This document shows positions 19,801 through 27,537 of a DNA stretch of 49,405 nucleotides, piece by piece. Both the position numbers and the translations under genes were made by a program. The stretch comes from Sphingomonadales bacterium Ga0077559. GTDB taxonomy: Bacteria; Pseudomonadota; Alphaproteobacteria; Sphingomonadales; Sphingomonadaceae. Where the stretch lies: contig LNFK01000002.1 of assembly GCA_001464315.1 (NCBI GenBank), forward strand, positions 1 to 49,405. The letters are read 5' to 3'. The first letter of the stretch is position 1. Every line of letters begins with the position of its first letter. Under the pieces are notes generated by a model that worked only from the letters and a program-made list of their open reading frames with translations, was not told the origin of the DNA and did no database searches.

Positions 19801-22634
19801 TCGCTGTCCGGAGCCGATCCGTCGGCCAGATTGGTCTCTGACACCGTTGCTTCGGCGCCGTCTGAATTAAGACCGGTGATGACAACGGTATCGTCCTTGC
19901 CGCGGATGGTGATGGTGAGCGTTGCGGTCGACTCGTCGCCGTCATCGTCAGTTATCGTATATTCGAAAACTTCCGTCAGGCTATCGTTCCGGTCAAGACC
20001 CGCAATCTCAGTATTTTCGTTATTGATTGTGTAGGAATAGCGGCCATCTGCATTGAGGGTGAGAGTTCCGTAAGTGCCAGCGGTCTCCCCGCCGACAAAG
20101 CCGCTATTGCCCTTAAAGGAGATGCTCGTCACTGCAGCTCCGTCAGCGCCTTGCGTGTCCGCGTTGCCGTCGCTTGCGTTGCTGTCGGCGCCGCCTAAAC
20201 CGGTAATGACATTGCCATCGGCGCCCAGTTCGCTGCCTGCCTGAAGCTCGTCTACATCGTCGACAGCCGTGGGCACATCGTCGGTTATCGCGATAACCAG
20301 ATTGCCGGTCGCTTCATCCCCATCCTGATCGACAACTTTAAGGCTGAAATCATCGACATTATCGTCGCCATTACTGGCAGATGTCAGCGTGTAGCTGTAA
20401 CTGATCGTCGTAGCGCTGATGCTGGTGACCGTAAGCGTACCATAGGCGCCCGCGAATGTCTGACCGACTGCGGTCAGCTCCGCTCCACCTATGAATATCT
20501 TGCCAGGACCATCGACAATTGAAATTGCAAACGTGCCGCTGGTCGATGCGCCGCCGCCTGCAGGCGCAGAACCTTTAGGAAGACCCGCCTCAGATACTGT
20601 CTGCCCGGCATCAGAACCGCCGGGTACGACAATGACAACCTTACCATCACCGATGAAAATCGTCAGCTTCGCATTGGATGCATCGCCATCACCATCGGTA
20701 AGCGTATACGAGAAAATGTCTGCAACATTTCCGGGGGTGTTTGCGTTGCGGGTATAGCTGTAGCTGCCATCGTTGTTTAGCGTGAGGACACCATATAACC
20801 CTGAAATCGGCGAACCAGGCGAACCAGATCCTCCCGCGCCCGATACAGCAGTCACAGTCGCTCCATCGGCCCCCTGAACGTCCCTCCCGCCATCGTTTTC
20901 TGCGTCGGTAATAACATTGCCTGTTGCCGGACCCAAACTGCCGGCCGCAAGCTGATCGGTATCATTCACCGCCAAGGGCGTATCGTCCACGATATTGATG
21001 GTAAAGCTAGCTGATGCGCTGTCGCCATCCTGATCGGTCACAGTTACATTTATCAGCTGCGAAGCAACCGCGATGCCAACATTGTCGTTCAAAATAAATG
21101 CATATTCGATCGAGTCTCGATTGATCGCGACAACGTAAAAGATGCCGGTCGGCAGTATGATTTCCTGATCGACGCCAGTTACAGCGATGCCGTTGATCGT
21201 GATGATCGCAGGGCCGTCGGGCGCTCGAAAATTGATTGTTCCGAAAGTAAAATTCGATCCGTCGCCATCGCGCGATCCAGCAGGTTCGCCTTCACGTTCC
21301 GATAGACCCGCCTCATCGACGAGAGTGCCTTCATCGCCGGCCGATGGGACGACAAGACCAACCGCGCTATCACCTATGTTGAATGTGAGAGTCGCCGTTG
21401 AGGTGTCACCGTCGCCATCCGTAAGCTGATAGGTGAATACATCTTCAACACCGCCTGGAGTTCCGGGCGACCGTACGTAGCTATAATTGCCGTTGGGCAG
21501 CATTAGTAATGAACCGTACAATCCCTGAATGACGGTACCAGAAGCTGTAAACGCGGATGTGGCCGAACCGCGGATGCCAGTGACGGTTGCTCCATCAGCA
21601 CCAAGCGTATCTGCGCCCGCTACGCCGCTTGCGGTTCCTACACCTGTGATGACATTGCCGGTCTGCGCCATGTAAAGATTGGGCGCTACATTTTCGGTAT
21701 CGGCACGAGCGGTAGGGACGTCATCTGCAACTCTAAGCGTAAGCGTCCCGGTCGCAATATCGCCGTCACCATCCGTTACAGTGATTGTCACAATGTCGGA
21801 TGCGTCAGGGTTGGTACTGTTGTCCGTCAACGTATAGCTATAGCCGATTGCACCGGGCTCAATACTTGTGATGGTGATCGTTCCCAGCGGCGTGGTGACG
21901 ATCTGGCCAACAGCAGTGATGATAACTCCGTTGACACTCACCACATTAGGTTGATCGGGGGAATTTATCTCGATCGTGCCCGTCACCGTTTCTGCTGGAG
22001 AAGAGGGATCGGATCCCGCCGGTTCGGCGCCCCGTGCCGCTAATGCTGCTTCTGAAACTGTAGCGGTAGCTGCCGTGCTGCCGCCCGGCTGATCAGGGCT
22101 TATAATCGTGATTTCCGGATCATTATCGATCGCAGCGGGTATGAGTTCCTCTTCCTCGCCTGACAGAAATGCGAAGTCGGTAGGAGGAAGCAGATCGCCC
22201 AAGCCGAATGGATCGCCGATATCGCCTGGGGTCTCGATAAAATTACCGCCGGAACTTTGCGGCGCGCCTGCTGCAGTTTCGGGTTCCTGGCCCGCGATCA
22301 ACGCGGCTATGTTGGCGGCGGAAATGTTGATTGGACCAAGCGCAATCTGCGGCGGGTGTAGCGCGCCATCAACAATGACCAGAACCTGACCATCGGGAAG
22401 CGTGATAATGAGATTAGGGCCCGATATGCGGATAGCGTCAAGCCGCGTTCCGGCGGGAAGCCTCACAACGCCGTCCACCGGCGTCAAAACCGTAGCGCCT
22501 GCCGGAATACCGACCGGCGTATTGCCCATGCTAGCCTGCGATGAACGAGAAGGTCCCGCTACCGCGCTGGCACTGTCCCCATTTTCATCAACTTCAGGAC
22601 CGGCGCCCTGCAACTGATTGATCTTAAGCTCCAT
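13854..22634 (-). CDS. Giant LapA/BapA-type T1SS adhesin with LapG-like cleavage site and VWA domain
   Basis: A 2926-residue acidic, repetitive surface protein. The start is taken at MELKINQLQG; an upstream start at 22760 would add 42 Arg/Cys-containing residues unlike the rest. Residues about 45-120 form a beta-rich N-terminal module ending in TAAG (120-123), the site type cut by LapG. About 16 repeat units follow, many ending TxTDGDGDxSTATL, like T1SS-143/VCBS/cadherin-type domains. A VWA domain at about 2200-2390 has an intact MIDAS (DFSDS, NTNYSS, FLSDGN). EF-hand-like Ca2+ loops (DLDGDGVEF, DYNGDGIAES, DKNGDGIVND) lie at about 2520-2650. The C-terminus presumably holds the uncleaved T1SS signal. 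Expected role: Ca2+-stiffened adhesion and biofilm formation. Confidence 0.9.
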   Translation of the reverse strand: MELKINQLQGAGPEVDENGDSASAVAGPSRSSQASMGNTPVGIPAGATVLTPVDGVVRLPAGTRLDAIRISGPNLIITLPDGQVLVIVDGALHPPQIALGPINISAANIAALIAGQEPETAAGAPQSSGGNFIETPGDIGDPFGLGDLLPPTDFAFLSGEEEELIPAAIDNDPEITIISPDQPGGSTAATATVSEAALAARGAEPAGSDPSSPAETVTGTIEINSPDQPNVVSVNGVIITAVGQIVTTPLGTITITSIEPGAIGYSYTLTDNSTNPDASDIVTITVTDGDGDIATGTLTLRVADDVPTARADTENVAPNLYMAQTGNVITGVGTASGVAGADTLGADGATVTGIRGSATSAFTASGTVIQGLYGSLLMLPNGNYSYVRSPGTPGGVEDVFTYQLTDGDGDTSTATLTFNIGDSAVGLVVPSAGDEGTLVDEAGLSEREGEPAGSRDGDGSNFTFGTINFRAPDGPAIITINGIAVTGVDQEIILPTGIFYVVAINRDSIEYAFILNDNVGIAVASQLINVTVTDQDGDSASASFTINIVDDTPLAVNDTDQLAAGSLGPATGNVITDAENDGGRDVQGADGATVTAVSGAGGSGSPGSPISGLYGVLTLNNDGSYSYTRNANTPGNVADIFSYTLTDGDGDASNAKLTIFIGDGKVVIVVPGGSDAGQTVSEAGLPKGSAPAGGGASTSGTFAISIVDGPGKIFIGGAELTAVGQTFAGAYGTLTVTSISATTISYSYTLTSASNGDDNVDDFSLKVVDQDGDEATGNLVIAITDDVPTAVDDVDELQAGSELGADGNVITGLGGADSNASDGNADTQGADGAAVTSISFKGNSGFVGGETAGTYGTLTLNADGRYSYTINNENTEIAGLDRNDSLTEVFEYTITDDDGDESTATLTITIRGKDDTVVITGLNSDGAEATVSETNLADGSAPDSDALIRTGSFTFGSADGLASLTIGGQALFNGGVIPGLVIATDYGILTITDFEPIYDLNDDVVGGTIRYSYKLTDNLLLHTGANADALAESFAVIITDTDGTSATSSLDIVITDDVPTARAEPSITVAEDALPITGNLLSNDSLGADGATVTSVTIDGVTVAVLSTGVTSYTNALGTYTFQASGDWTFDPVSASSTVPFVADFTYTITDGDGDSSTAQQQIRIVDGAHPQASAPLTLVLDDQYLENGSTPSLNQPVTVQGQIQFTPGSDFIVSIIFGDISGLGGGLTWTRESDTQIIGWDVDKPVVILDLTVVGTTATVVATLESNYAFHPDTNLDDLAALGSVNVIASDSDGDRSAGTVEISVSDDVPSITAISPVAGLLTVDESNLAVNATANFATLFDVVMGADQPGTMSYAFQIINGAGLFDVATGSAITLHALGNVLEGRVGGSGVVAFRLTVATNGQAVLDQIRAFRHFDSTNSDDVATIPTPLLQLIATVTDSDGDQASATVNIGAALVFKDDGPSLDVTNVDTNAILLTTQDGDTRGAAFDVATANLSSAFAVAFANYGADGSNGAPVNWTYALALGTGAASSGLTSNGVIVTLALVAGQIVANAGGSPVFTVSVNPANGVVTLTQYAEIDHPLPGSASNFASQLLELPANLIELRGTATIVDGDGDSTSDTVAVDLGGNIRFADDGPSISAGSEAPVLILDESFLAVDAVGDMSGLFATSLDYGADGPGSVAYQLGITAGPSGLIDSLTGEAVILSIVGGVIFGRTSAHEVFRISVAADGAVTFDQSRSIIHSPDSGPDQARFLTGANLVTLTAIVTDGDGDTAQSTVDITGRFAIKDDKPVAINDADNVARDGQIFADGNVLTGLGGVDENGTDGSADSAGADGGMTVSAVAFGAAIGTIDSALAGEHGSLILSANGSYRYDLDILDPAVIALGANETLTDTFTYTLMDADGDTSTATITISITGANDFPVARADTNWVLDGISGSDPTAVGNVLQDINHTGAPSGIFADVSDSDPDLEPITVTSAATYVGIYGTLVIAANGAYTYTLNEDNAAVNALDAGQTLTESFAYTISDGLLSVNSMLSITVFGTNDAPTIGSATARISEEGLPGGIADNAPNATLDTTNSVTLSGVVAIGDLDTGETLAATLGNPGAVLTAGGVAVTWSGINTGTLVGSVGGNEVIRVTLASNGAYTVTLSRSVDHANILLEDLKEFNVPVSVSDGTITTTNPTAIHIIIEDDAPTATSEDGSSAQVQQDVNTLFILDFSDSIDDGELDVMLDAVKNALTQLDSSALSALAIKFVIFSSGSFASPTFTDAASANAYLNSLNPADGGTRPENIGLNTNYSSAIETALANFTAQPGASNQVFFLSDGNPNQGVQFSPPNPPILPTVINSLANNTASEWNAFVDNNNVNVTVIGIDNNPLQPLNIQRLRDVDLNAAPDNEPILVDQFDDLVATLLSVIVPAAVGGDLDANDAYGADGGRLLSIMIGSTTYTWDGASSIAISSGGAIAGTVLSVATPMGGTLQLNFANGQYNYQPPSPITVTATEVFSYTIVDGDGDTATAALSVTIAALAPPVVLDLDGDGVEFLSSSAGVLFDYNGDGIAESTAWVGADDGLLVHDKNGDGIVNDGSEIIFAHSGLTDLQGLAADHDSNDDGKLDANDIAFAKFAIWHDADSDGVTDPGELRSMSGAGLTSISLVSDGRSYTAANGEVRVHGEAYFTRVDGSTGKVADAAFATNFANEPQRVLSTASNGLATAMVAAGLVAVLPLAAKEHGGPEVVNLITAGGDAPTLGQMVAPTTIEAVKDPGLSLNVIGSGLVENNGPAAQSHLDGRDHEFSGGPLVVDLEDVVPPKVTDEGEASSEPAQSASQLEPFASAGDQVLLLTAAQQVSGLTVDEVTEIVGDAIEGRTIDLDAVLASYVGQEQPPQPLLSQNLMGWDFTTDGAMPGGNLFVSDIAGQQVMAQMEQIATSGHA
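22266..22277 (-). other. Predicted LapG-type cleavage motif (TAAG) in the adhesin
   Basis: These 12 bases encode Thr-Ala-Ala-Gly at residues 120-123 of the adhesin (context GQEPETAAGAPQ). In Pseudomonas fluorescens LapA the periplasmic protease LapG cuts at a TAAG motif in the retention module at nearly the same distance from the N-terminus (about residue 108). A LapG homologue is encoded at 35644-36576 in this window. Confidence 0.65.
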
Positions 22635-23064
22635 CGCCTGCACACCCCTGCAATAACTCCTTGCGCTAGCTTCAGGGCATCGGCTGTTACGGGAGCCCCC
22701 CTTTGCTAGACGCAAGTAGTTGAGCGGTTCCGTATCCGCCTGCGCGCCCGGAACCTGCATTTCGGATCGTGTGATTTTTGCTTAGTGCTCGTTGGCGACC
22801 ATTGCCCGGCTTTATCACCCTTGGGCGCAATTCAACCGCTCCACCAATGATTCTGCAACGGAAATTCTAGATAGATGCTCCTATCCTTTTGGATAGAATC
22901 AATAACTAACGGACTATTTCGTAGTGAAATATCCTTAAATGATTGCCATAACGGCACGGCACATCCAAATAAAATGGGCTTTTTATTTATTTGATATTCA
23001 GAATTAACAAATTGTAAACGATGAAATAATATTGAGGTAAAATAGAGCTTTGATATTTAAAACT
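22635..23064 (-). promoter_or_regulatory. Long AT-rich leader/promoter region of the adhesin with inverted repeats
   Basis: A 430-bp gap between the M23 peptidase stop and the adhesin start. It contains the perfect palindromic element TATCCTTTTGGATA (22882-22895), 248 bp before the start, and the inverted repeat ATTTC-GTAGT-GAAAT (22916-22930). The distal 150 bp are very AT-rich. No rho-independent terminator is evident for the M23 gene. The palindromes are candidate operators; no -35/-10 pair is assigned. Confidence 0.45.
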
Positions 23065-24111
23065 TTATATTTGTGATTTTGTCTCTGTTTCCGTAATAAT
23101 TGTTCCTGCGCGTTTTAAAACATAACGGCCGATATAGCGACCCGCCGGCCACCCCGCGGCGGGCGCACGCTTTCCGCTGTAGGCAAACCAACTTAACCCT
23201 CCACCCGCGACAACCAGCTGTTGCTCATGTACGGACCGTCCGTCGGGTCCGGTGACAAAAAATTCCTGAACATCACCGGCCTTTGCTCCGATGACATCAA
23301 CCCATAAAATAATCGGTGCGTTTGCTCCGGCTAGTTTTTGACCCTGAATGCGTTCGGCAACGGCCCTCGGGGGCACGATGGACGATAGCCCCGCCGACAC
23401 AATGGCAGTTGAAACATAACCTATTTCGCGACTTGTCCTGGCTGCCCAAAGGCCAGTGTGGGACACCGCAGCGCCACACTTGCTCCCCTGTAGACCACCG
23501 GTAAACGGGTCAATCACCTGTCCGTTATGGCGGACGGTAAAATGCAGGTGAGGAAATTCCGAATTTCCTGACATTCCGATCAAACCAAGCTTCTGCCCGG
23601 CACCGATCTGTTGCCCAGGTTTAACAGCCACAGTCGATTGTCTTAAATGGCTATATTGCGTCTCCCAGCCATCGCCATGATCTATGACGACCCCATTGCC
23701 GGCGTCCTTCCCCTGCAAATCGCCACGCTGGCGCGAACTGATGTCGGGTTCACCGTCGCGTACGCGCAAAACTTTGCCCGCTGCTGCCGAAACGACAGCA
23801 TAGCCCAAAAGCATATCATCCAGACCACGGAGCCGGATGTCGACGCCATCATGCCCATCGGTCGTCAAGTTGCCGCATCGATAATCGCGTCTCTCAGTGG
23901 ACGGATCGTGATCAACGAGCTTCTGGATCAGACAGGAAACCCCAACCTCGCATTCCACCGGCAAAGTCAGTTCTGGCGCAGGACTTAGCGAAGCCACAGG
24001 CGATTCCGCCAGCGCGAACAACGAGCTAGCGAATACCAATGAGAAGAAAATGAGACCGTGCTTAAAGCCAATGCTCGACGTTGTCACCTTCTGGCCCCGT
24101 GCCGCTCTCAT
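23065..24111 (-). CDS. M23-family (LytM-type) metallopeptidase
   Basis: A 348-residue protein with an N-terminal hydrophobic export signal (LIFFSLVFASSLFALAES). The peptidase domain covers about residues 75-210. Zn2+ motifs are visible: HDGVDI (HxxxD) and HLHF (HxH), with the structural GNGVVIDHGDGWETQYSHL and PGQQIGAGQKLGLIGMSGNS in between. M23 enzymes cut peptide bridges in peptidoglycan or act as amidase activators. The C-terminal 130 residues are an extra domain I do not recognise. The start is 5 bp after the stop of the unknown gene upstream, so the two form a unit. Placed before the adhesin gene, it may remodel the wall for surface display. Confidence 0.88.
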   Translation of the reverse strand: MRAARGQKVTTSSIGFKHGLIFFSLVFASSLFALAESPVASLSPAPELTLPVECEVGVSCLIQKLVDHDPSTERRDYRCGNLTTDGHDGVDIRLRGLDDMLLGYAVVSAAAGKVLRVRDGEPDISSRQRGDLQGKDAGNGVVIDHGDGWETQYSHLRQSTVAVKPGQQIGAGQKLGLIGMSGNSEFPHLHFTVRHNGQVIDPFTGGLQGSKCGAAVSHTGLWAARTSREIGYVSTAIVSAGLSSIVPPRAVAERIQGQKLAGANAPIILWVDVIGAKAGDVQEFFVTGPDGRSVHEQQLVVAGGGLSWFAYSGKRAPAAGWPAGRYIGRYVLKRAGTIITETETKSQI

Positions 24112-24115
24112 GGCT

Positions 24116-24862
24116 CTAAGTTACCGGGACGGCGTCGATGGCTGATGGATGCGGATCAAACGCAATCAGGTCATCTTTTGTCAAAGGCAAATCGGACAAT
24201 ATTTCCGCCGGGAAGTTGGCCTGGGGCGCGCTGCCCAATTCGTCGAACAATGAAACAACAAGCATATGATCATACTCGCCGCTTGCTATAGGGGCGCTTG
24301 AGGTATCCGACAGCAACGGCGTATCAGTGATCACGATGGTGAAGTCGAGGATTTCGTCGTCACCGAAACTATCGACGCCGTCGAAGACATATCCTAGATC
24401 AACTGTCTCGTCGGCCGGGACGGCCGGATCAGATACATTCCCGTCCGGTATGATGGCACCTGCATCATCGTTAGTCGGTGGTGCCGCATCCCTTCCTCCT
24501 AAACCAGGATTGGGCAAGAAATCATCTGACGGAGATTCCTCGAAGGTTGACGGATCGATTGCCGACACCGGAGCACTGGCATCGACAACCGGTCGGTCAA
24601 CCCCCGACTCCATTGATAGCTGCCCGCGGACAGGATCGGCGGAAACACCGAGCGCAGCAGAAGCCTTTAAGTTCAAATAGGACGAAGCAATTTCGGAAAT
24701 AGGTTGTGTCAAATCATCGCCCAAGCCGGCGGCCGCTGACGGGGGGATAGGGTCGGCGGCTCGCGCGGCTCCGTCAGCTTGAGCTGACGCTATGCGGGGC
24801 TTGGCTGCAATGCCAACAAGCTGAACAATGGTCACGGGACCGATGGAAAATTTGTCCTGCAT
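24116..24862 (-). CDS. Acidic Pro/Asp-rich protein of unknown function, coupled to the M23 gene
   Basis: A 248-residue protein of low complexity, rich in Asp, Pro, Ala and Ser (for example ASAPVSAIDPSTFEESPSDD), with no Cys and no clear signal peptide. The C-terminal part (VDLGYVFDGVDSFGDDEILD) has a beta-like pattern. The composition resembles secreted Ca2+-rich adhesin linkers, and an uncleaved C-terminal secretion signal is possible, but I recognise no family. It is followed after 3 bp by the M23 peptidase and lies between the two T1SS substrates, which suggests a secreted or envelope role in the same programme. Confidence 0.6.
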   Translation of the reverse strand: MQDKFSIGPVTIVQLVGIAAKPRIASAQADGAARAADPIPPSAAAGLGDDLTQPISEIASSYLNLKASAALGVSADPVRGQLSMESGVDRPVVDASAPVSAIDPSTFEESPSDDFLPNPGLGGRDAAPPTNDDAGAIIPDGNVSDPAVPADETVDLGYVFDGVDSFGDDEILDFTIVITDTPLLSDTSSAPIASGEYDHMLVVSLFDELGSAPQANFPAEILSDLPLTKDDLIAFDPHPSAIDAVPVT

Positions 24863-24953
24863 GGCGGCATTTTCTCTGCATGCGTTTGTACTACATTACG
24901 CTGATCGTTAGCTGTCAGCCTAGAGTTTTTGCTGCGAATCGGCCGTGCAAAAC

Positions 24954-24971
24954 ATTCCCCGATGGGGACAT
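24954..24971 (-). promoter_or_regulatory. Inverted repeat TCCCC-GAT-GGGGA upstream of the acidic protein gene
   Basis: ATTCCCCGATGGGGACAT contains perfect 5-bp arms around GAT, about 92 bp before the start at 24862. The half ATGGGGACAT recurs exactly in the RTX promoter region (27427-27436). Candidate operator, function inferred only from position and recurrence. Confidence 0.4.
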
Positions 24972-25025
24972 TTTCGCTTAATAGTTCTGAAACATATCGC
25001 CGATAAATATCGGATGAAGGACAAT

Positions 25026-25055
25026 AAAAAAGGGAGCGGGCCGCGGCCCGCTCCC
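25026..25055 (-). terminator. Rho-independent terminator of the RTX gene
   Basis: A perfect 12-bp inverted repeat, gggagcgggccg at 25032-25043 and its complement at 25044-25055, is followed on the minus strand by a run of six T (25026-25031). It lies 52 bp after the RTX stop codon, so the RTX gene is probably a single-gene transcript. Confidence 0.9.
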
Positions 25056-25106
25056 CCGAGTTGCAGAGGTCCGTCAAGGAATTGCTTCCCCGTACGAAGC
25101 GTATCC

Positions 25107-27293
25107 TCAGACGAACGTGATCATATCGTAATTGCTTTGACCTTGGCTGTATGAATTCAGCGCAGCCACCGAATCGTGAAGTCCGACTGTGATTTCGGCC
25201 AGCATCGGTCCAGTGACACCTTCCCAGAAGTCCTCGATGATAACAGAACCAGCGCTCGTGACGATTAGCACGTCAAGCGAGTCGCCTTGACCATCCCAAT
25301 CGCCGCTGATTACGGTCATATCGTTTACAGTGTCGAATCCGGCATCCACGTCGAAAACTAGAGTGTCGTCGTTGGCAAGATTGAAGTCACGTCCAGAACC
25401 CAGACCGAAAGGCTGAGAAATGTTGTCGTCTCCATGACCTGGCGAATTGTCAGTGGCGTCGAAGAAGAACCGATCGAATCCGGCTCCGCCCGACATCGAG
25501 TCGTTGCCTTCACCGCCAGTTAAGCGATCGTTGCCTGTTTCGCCCTGCAGTTCGTCATCGCCAGTTCCGCCATCAATGATGTCGTTGCCGATATCGCCAC
25601 GAATGGCATCATTGCCTGCGTCACCATTCATGGTGTCGTTGCCGCCGTTGCCGCCCATGAAGTCGTCACCATCACCACCATTCATGATATCGGCACCATC
25701 AAGTACCGAACCGTTCTGGTCGCCGAAAGTATCGCCGTACATAGTATCATTGCCGGTGCCACCGTTAATGATATCGTTGCCGCGATCACCCGAAAGACTG
25801 TCGTTGCCGGCATTGCCGTTAACAGTATCGTTACCGAGCCCACCAGAGACGAAGTCATTCCCGTCATTACCTGACAGGGTATCGTTACCTGCATCGCCAG
25901 TAATAACGTCGTCGCCAGCATCTCCGGTCACCACATCAGCACCGTTGCCGCCACTAATGACGTCGTTGCCAAGACCACCTGAGATCAAGTCATCGCCATC
26001 ATTACCTGACAAATTGTCATTGCCATCATCACCGAAAATGACGTCTTCGCCTTCGTTGCCGCTGATGAGATCGTTACCATTGCCACCGGAGATGAAGTCA
26101 TCGTCTTCAAAAGCCGGATCGAATGCATCATATGGCGCCTGCTCACCATTACCCGTGATAACATCGTCGCCGTCACCACCGAAGAGGGTGTCGTCGCCAA
26201 GTTGACCGGCGATCAAGTCGTTTCCAGCGTTGCCGTTAACAAGGTCGTTGCCGTCATTGCCGTTCAGCGTATCGTCGCCGTCATTACCAGCAATGTCATC
26301 GTCGTCAGCGCCGCCTGTGACATAGTCAAGTCCTGCACCGCCACGAATGACGTCGTTGCCTTCTGAGCCATCGATTTCATCGTCGCCGTCGTCGCCATTG
26401 AGCGAGTCGTTACCGGCGCCGCCGACCAGTTGGTCGAAACCCGTACCGCCGGACATGGAATCGTCACCGTCGTCGCCCCACAGCAAGTCGTCGCCGTCTT
26501 CTCCTAAGACAAGGTCATTTCCGCCTTGGCCGAAAACCTGATCGTCACCCGAGCCGGCAAGTATGATATCAGCTTGGCCGACGCTGACATTGTATCCGCT
26601 CTGATTATAGGCATAGTCTGGGTCAGCATTCCGGCCAACGCCCTGGTCGCCAAAAATGACATCATTGCCGGCTTCGCCGAACAGCTGGTCTACGCCAACT
26701 GTATTGGTGCCGCCATCGATATAATCGTCGCCGGAGCCCCCAGCAACATAGTCTGCGTCAGCATTACCAAACAGATTGTCATTTCCGGAGTTGCCATAGA
26801 TCAAGTCGGTACCAGTACCGCCCTCAATCCGATCATCGCCCGACTGGCCGTACAAAACATCGCGCCCTGCGTCGCCGCGGATAAAGTCGTTTCCGCCGCC
26901 ACCCCAGGCGATGTCGTCGCCGGCGCCACCAAGCAGTGTATCATTACCATCGCCGGGATTGTCAGCACCGGTCCAAACCCAGTTGGACCCGTCAAACGCG
27001 AGTACGCCCTGATCGCCGACCAAAGTGTCGTTATTGTTACCACCATCGAGGCGGTCGTTACCGTTCAAACCAATCAGCAAATCATTGCCGGCGTCGCCAT
27101 ACATATCATTGGCAAAGTTGTTGCCGAACATTCTGTCGTCGCCGCCATTGCCGCGAGCATTATAAGGCAGGTTTTGGGTATGTACCAACTGGCCAAGATC
27201 AATGGTCTCAGCCGAATTGGTTCCAAGGACTTGACCGCGGGCGGTAGGCGCCTGTGGTCCCGTCGGCGCGTTAGATGGATTAACTGTAGGCAT
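25107..27293 (-). CDS. RTX nonapeptide-repeat Ca2+-binding exported protein
   Basis: A 728-residue protein. The start is at MPTVNPSN (27293) with AGGATAGGAAA just upstream; a longer frame from 27323 would add MRPNHEEDRK. Residues about 40-615 are almost continuous GGxGxDxL-type nonapeptides (GGNGNDLISGNEGEDVIFGD and similar), which fold as Ca2+-filled beta-rolls outside the cell. The last 110 residues end SNYDMITFV: a Asp followed by hydrophobic residues at the extreme C-terminus is the signal type recognised by PrtD-class exporters. This pairs it with system B (ABC at 30694, HlyD at 32487, TolC at 27538). No enzymatic domain is visible, so a structural or S-layer-like role is possible. Confidence 0.9.
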   Translation of the reverse strand: MPTVNPSNAPTGPQAPTARGQVLGTNSAETIDLGQLVHTQNLPYNARGNGGDDRMFGNNFANDMYGDAGNDLLIGLNGNDRLDGGNNNDTLVGDQGVLAFDGSNWVWTGADNPGDGNDTLLGGAGDDIAWGGGGNDFIRGDAGRDVLYGQSGDDRIEGGTGTDLIYGNSGNDNLFGNADADYVAGGSGDDYIDGGTNTVGVDQLFGEAGNDVIFGDQGVGRNADPDYAYNQSGYNVSVGQADIILAGSGDDQVFGQGGNDLVLGEDGDDLLWGDDGDDSMSGGTGFDQLVGGAGNDSLNGDDGDDEIDGSEGNDVIRGGAGLDYVTGGADDDDIAGNDGDDTLNGNDGNDLVNGNAGNDLIAGQLGDDTLFGGDGDDVITGNGEQAPYDAFDPAFEDDDFISGGNGNDLISGNEGEDVIFGDDGNDNLSGNDGDDLISGGLGNDVISGGNGADVVTGDAGDDVITGDAGNDTLSGNDGNDFVSGGLGNDTVNGNAGNDSLSGDRGNDIINGGTGNDTMYGDTFGDQNGSVLDGADIMNGGDGDDFMGGNGGNDTMNGDAGNDAIRGDIGNDIIDGGTGDDELQGETGNDRLTGGEGNDSMSGGAGFDRFFFDATDNSPGHGDDNISQPFGLGSGRDFNLANDDTLVFDVDAGFDTVNDMTVISGDWDGQGDSLDVLIVTSAGSVIIEDFWEGVTGPMLAEITVGLHDSVAALNSYSQGQSNYDMITFV

Positions 27294-27389
27294 TTTCCTA
27301 TCCTCTTCATGGTTGGGTCGCAAAGATGCGTTTTCGCTATTCAGCCAAAACGAACCTTCGATGATCCCGCCAAAACGAAATCATGAATT

Positions 27390-27410
27390 ATGGATATGCC
27401 GAAGGGGAGG
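27390..27410 (-). promoter_or_regulatory. Shared 21-bp element upstream of the RTX gene (copy 1)
   Basis: The plus strand reads ATGGATATGCCGAAGGGGA and on to 27410. It lies 97 bp before the RTX start codon. It agrees at 17 of 21 positions with the element at 29229-29249, which lies 96 bp before the system B tolC start in the same orientation. Candidate activator or repressor site for both genes. Confidence 0.5.
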
Positions 27411-27418
27411 GGGCCAAT

Positions 27419-27436
27419 ATCCCTGCATGGGGACAT
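27419..27436 (-). promoter_or_regulatory. Imperfect inverted repeat TCCC-TGCAT-GGGGA in RTX upstream region
   Basis: ATCCCTGCATGGGGACAT shares TCCC and ATGGGGACAT with the inverted repeat at 24954-24971. It lies about 126 bp before the RTX start codon, directly next to the 27390-27410 element. Confidence 0.38.
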
Positions 27437-27537
27437 GGTTAAGATTTTCAATTATGTCCCGATCTGGGTCAGGCAGGTACACAAGCGCATTGCTCGTTGA
27501 CCGCACATGCGACTAAAAAACAGCCTGCAGCTGAGCT

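Noticed and set aside
23647-23988. 113-residue plus-strand frame inside the M23 peptidase
   Set aside because: Antisense to the Zn-binding domain; no independent support.
25447-26205. 252-residue Ser/Pro-rich plus-strand frame
   Set aside because: Antisense translation of RTX nonapeptides (SLPSPP repeats mirror GGxGxD codons).
25107-27293. CRISPR-like or satellite DNA repeats
   Set aside because: The DNA repeats are degenerate and follow the 27-nt period of RTX nonapeptide codons; no constant repeat with unique spacers.
26526-27386. 286-residue plus-strand frame opposite the RTX gene
   Set aside because: It is the mirror of the repetitive, GC-phased RTX sequence; low-complexity Val/Ile/Ala composition with no family, while the minus-strand frame has clear RTX repeats.
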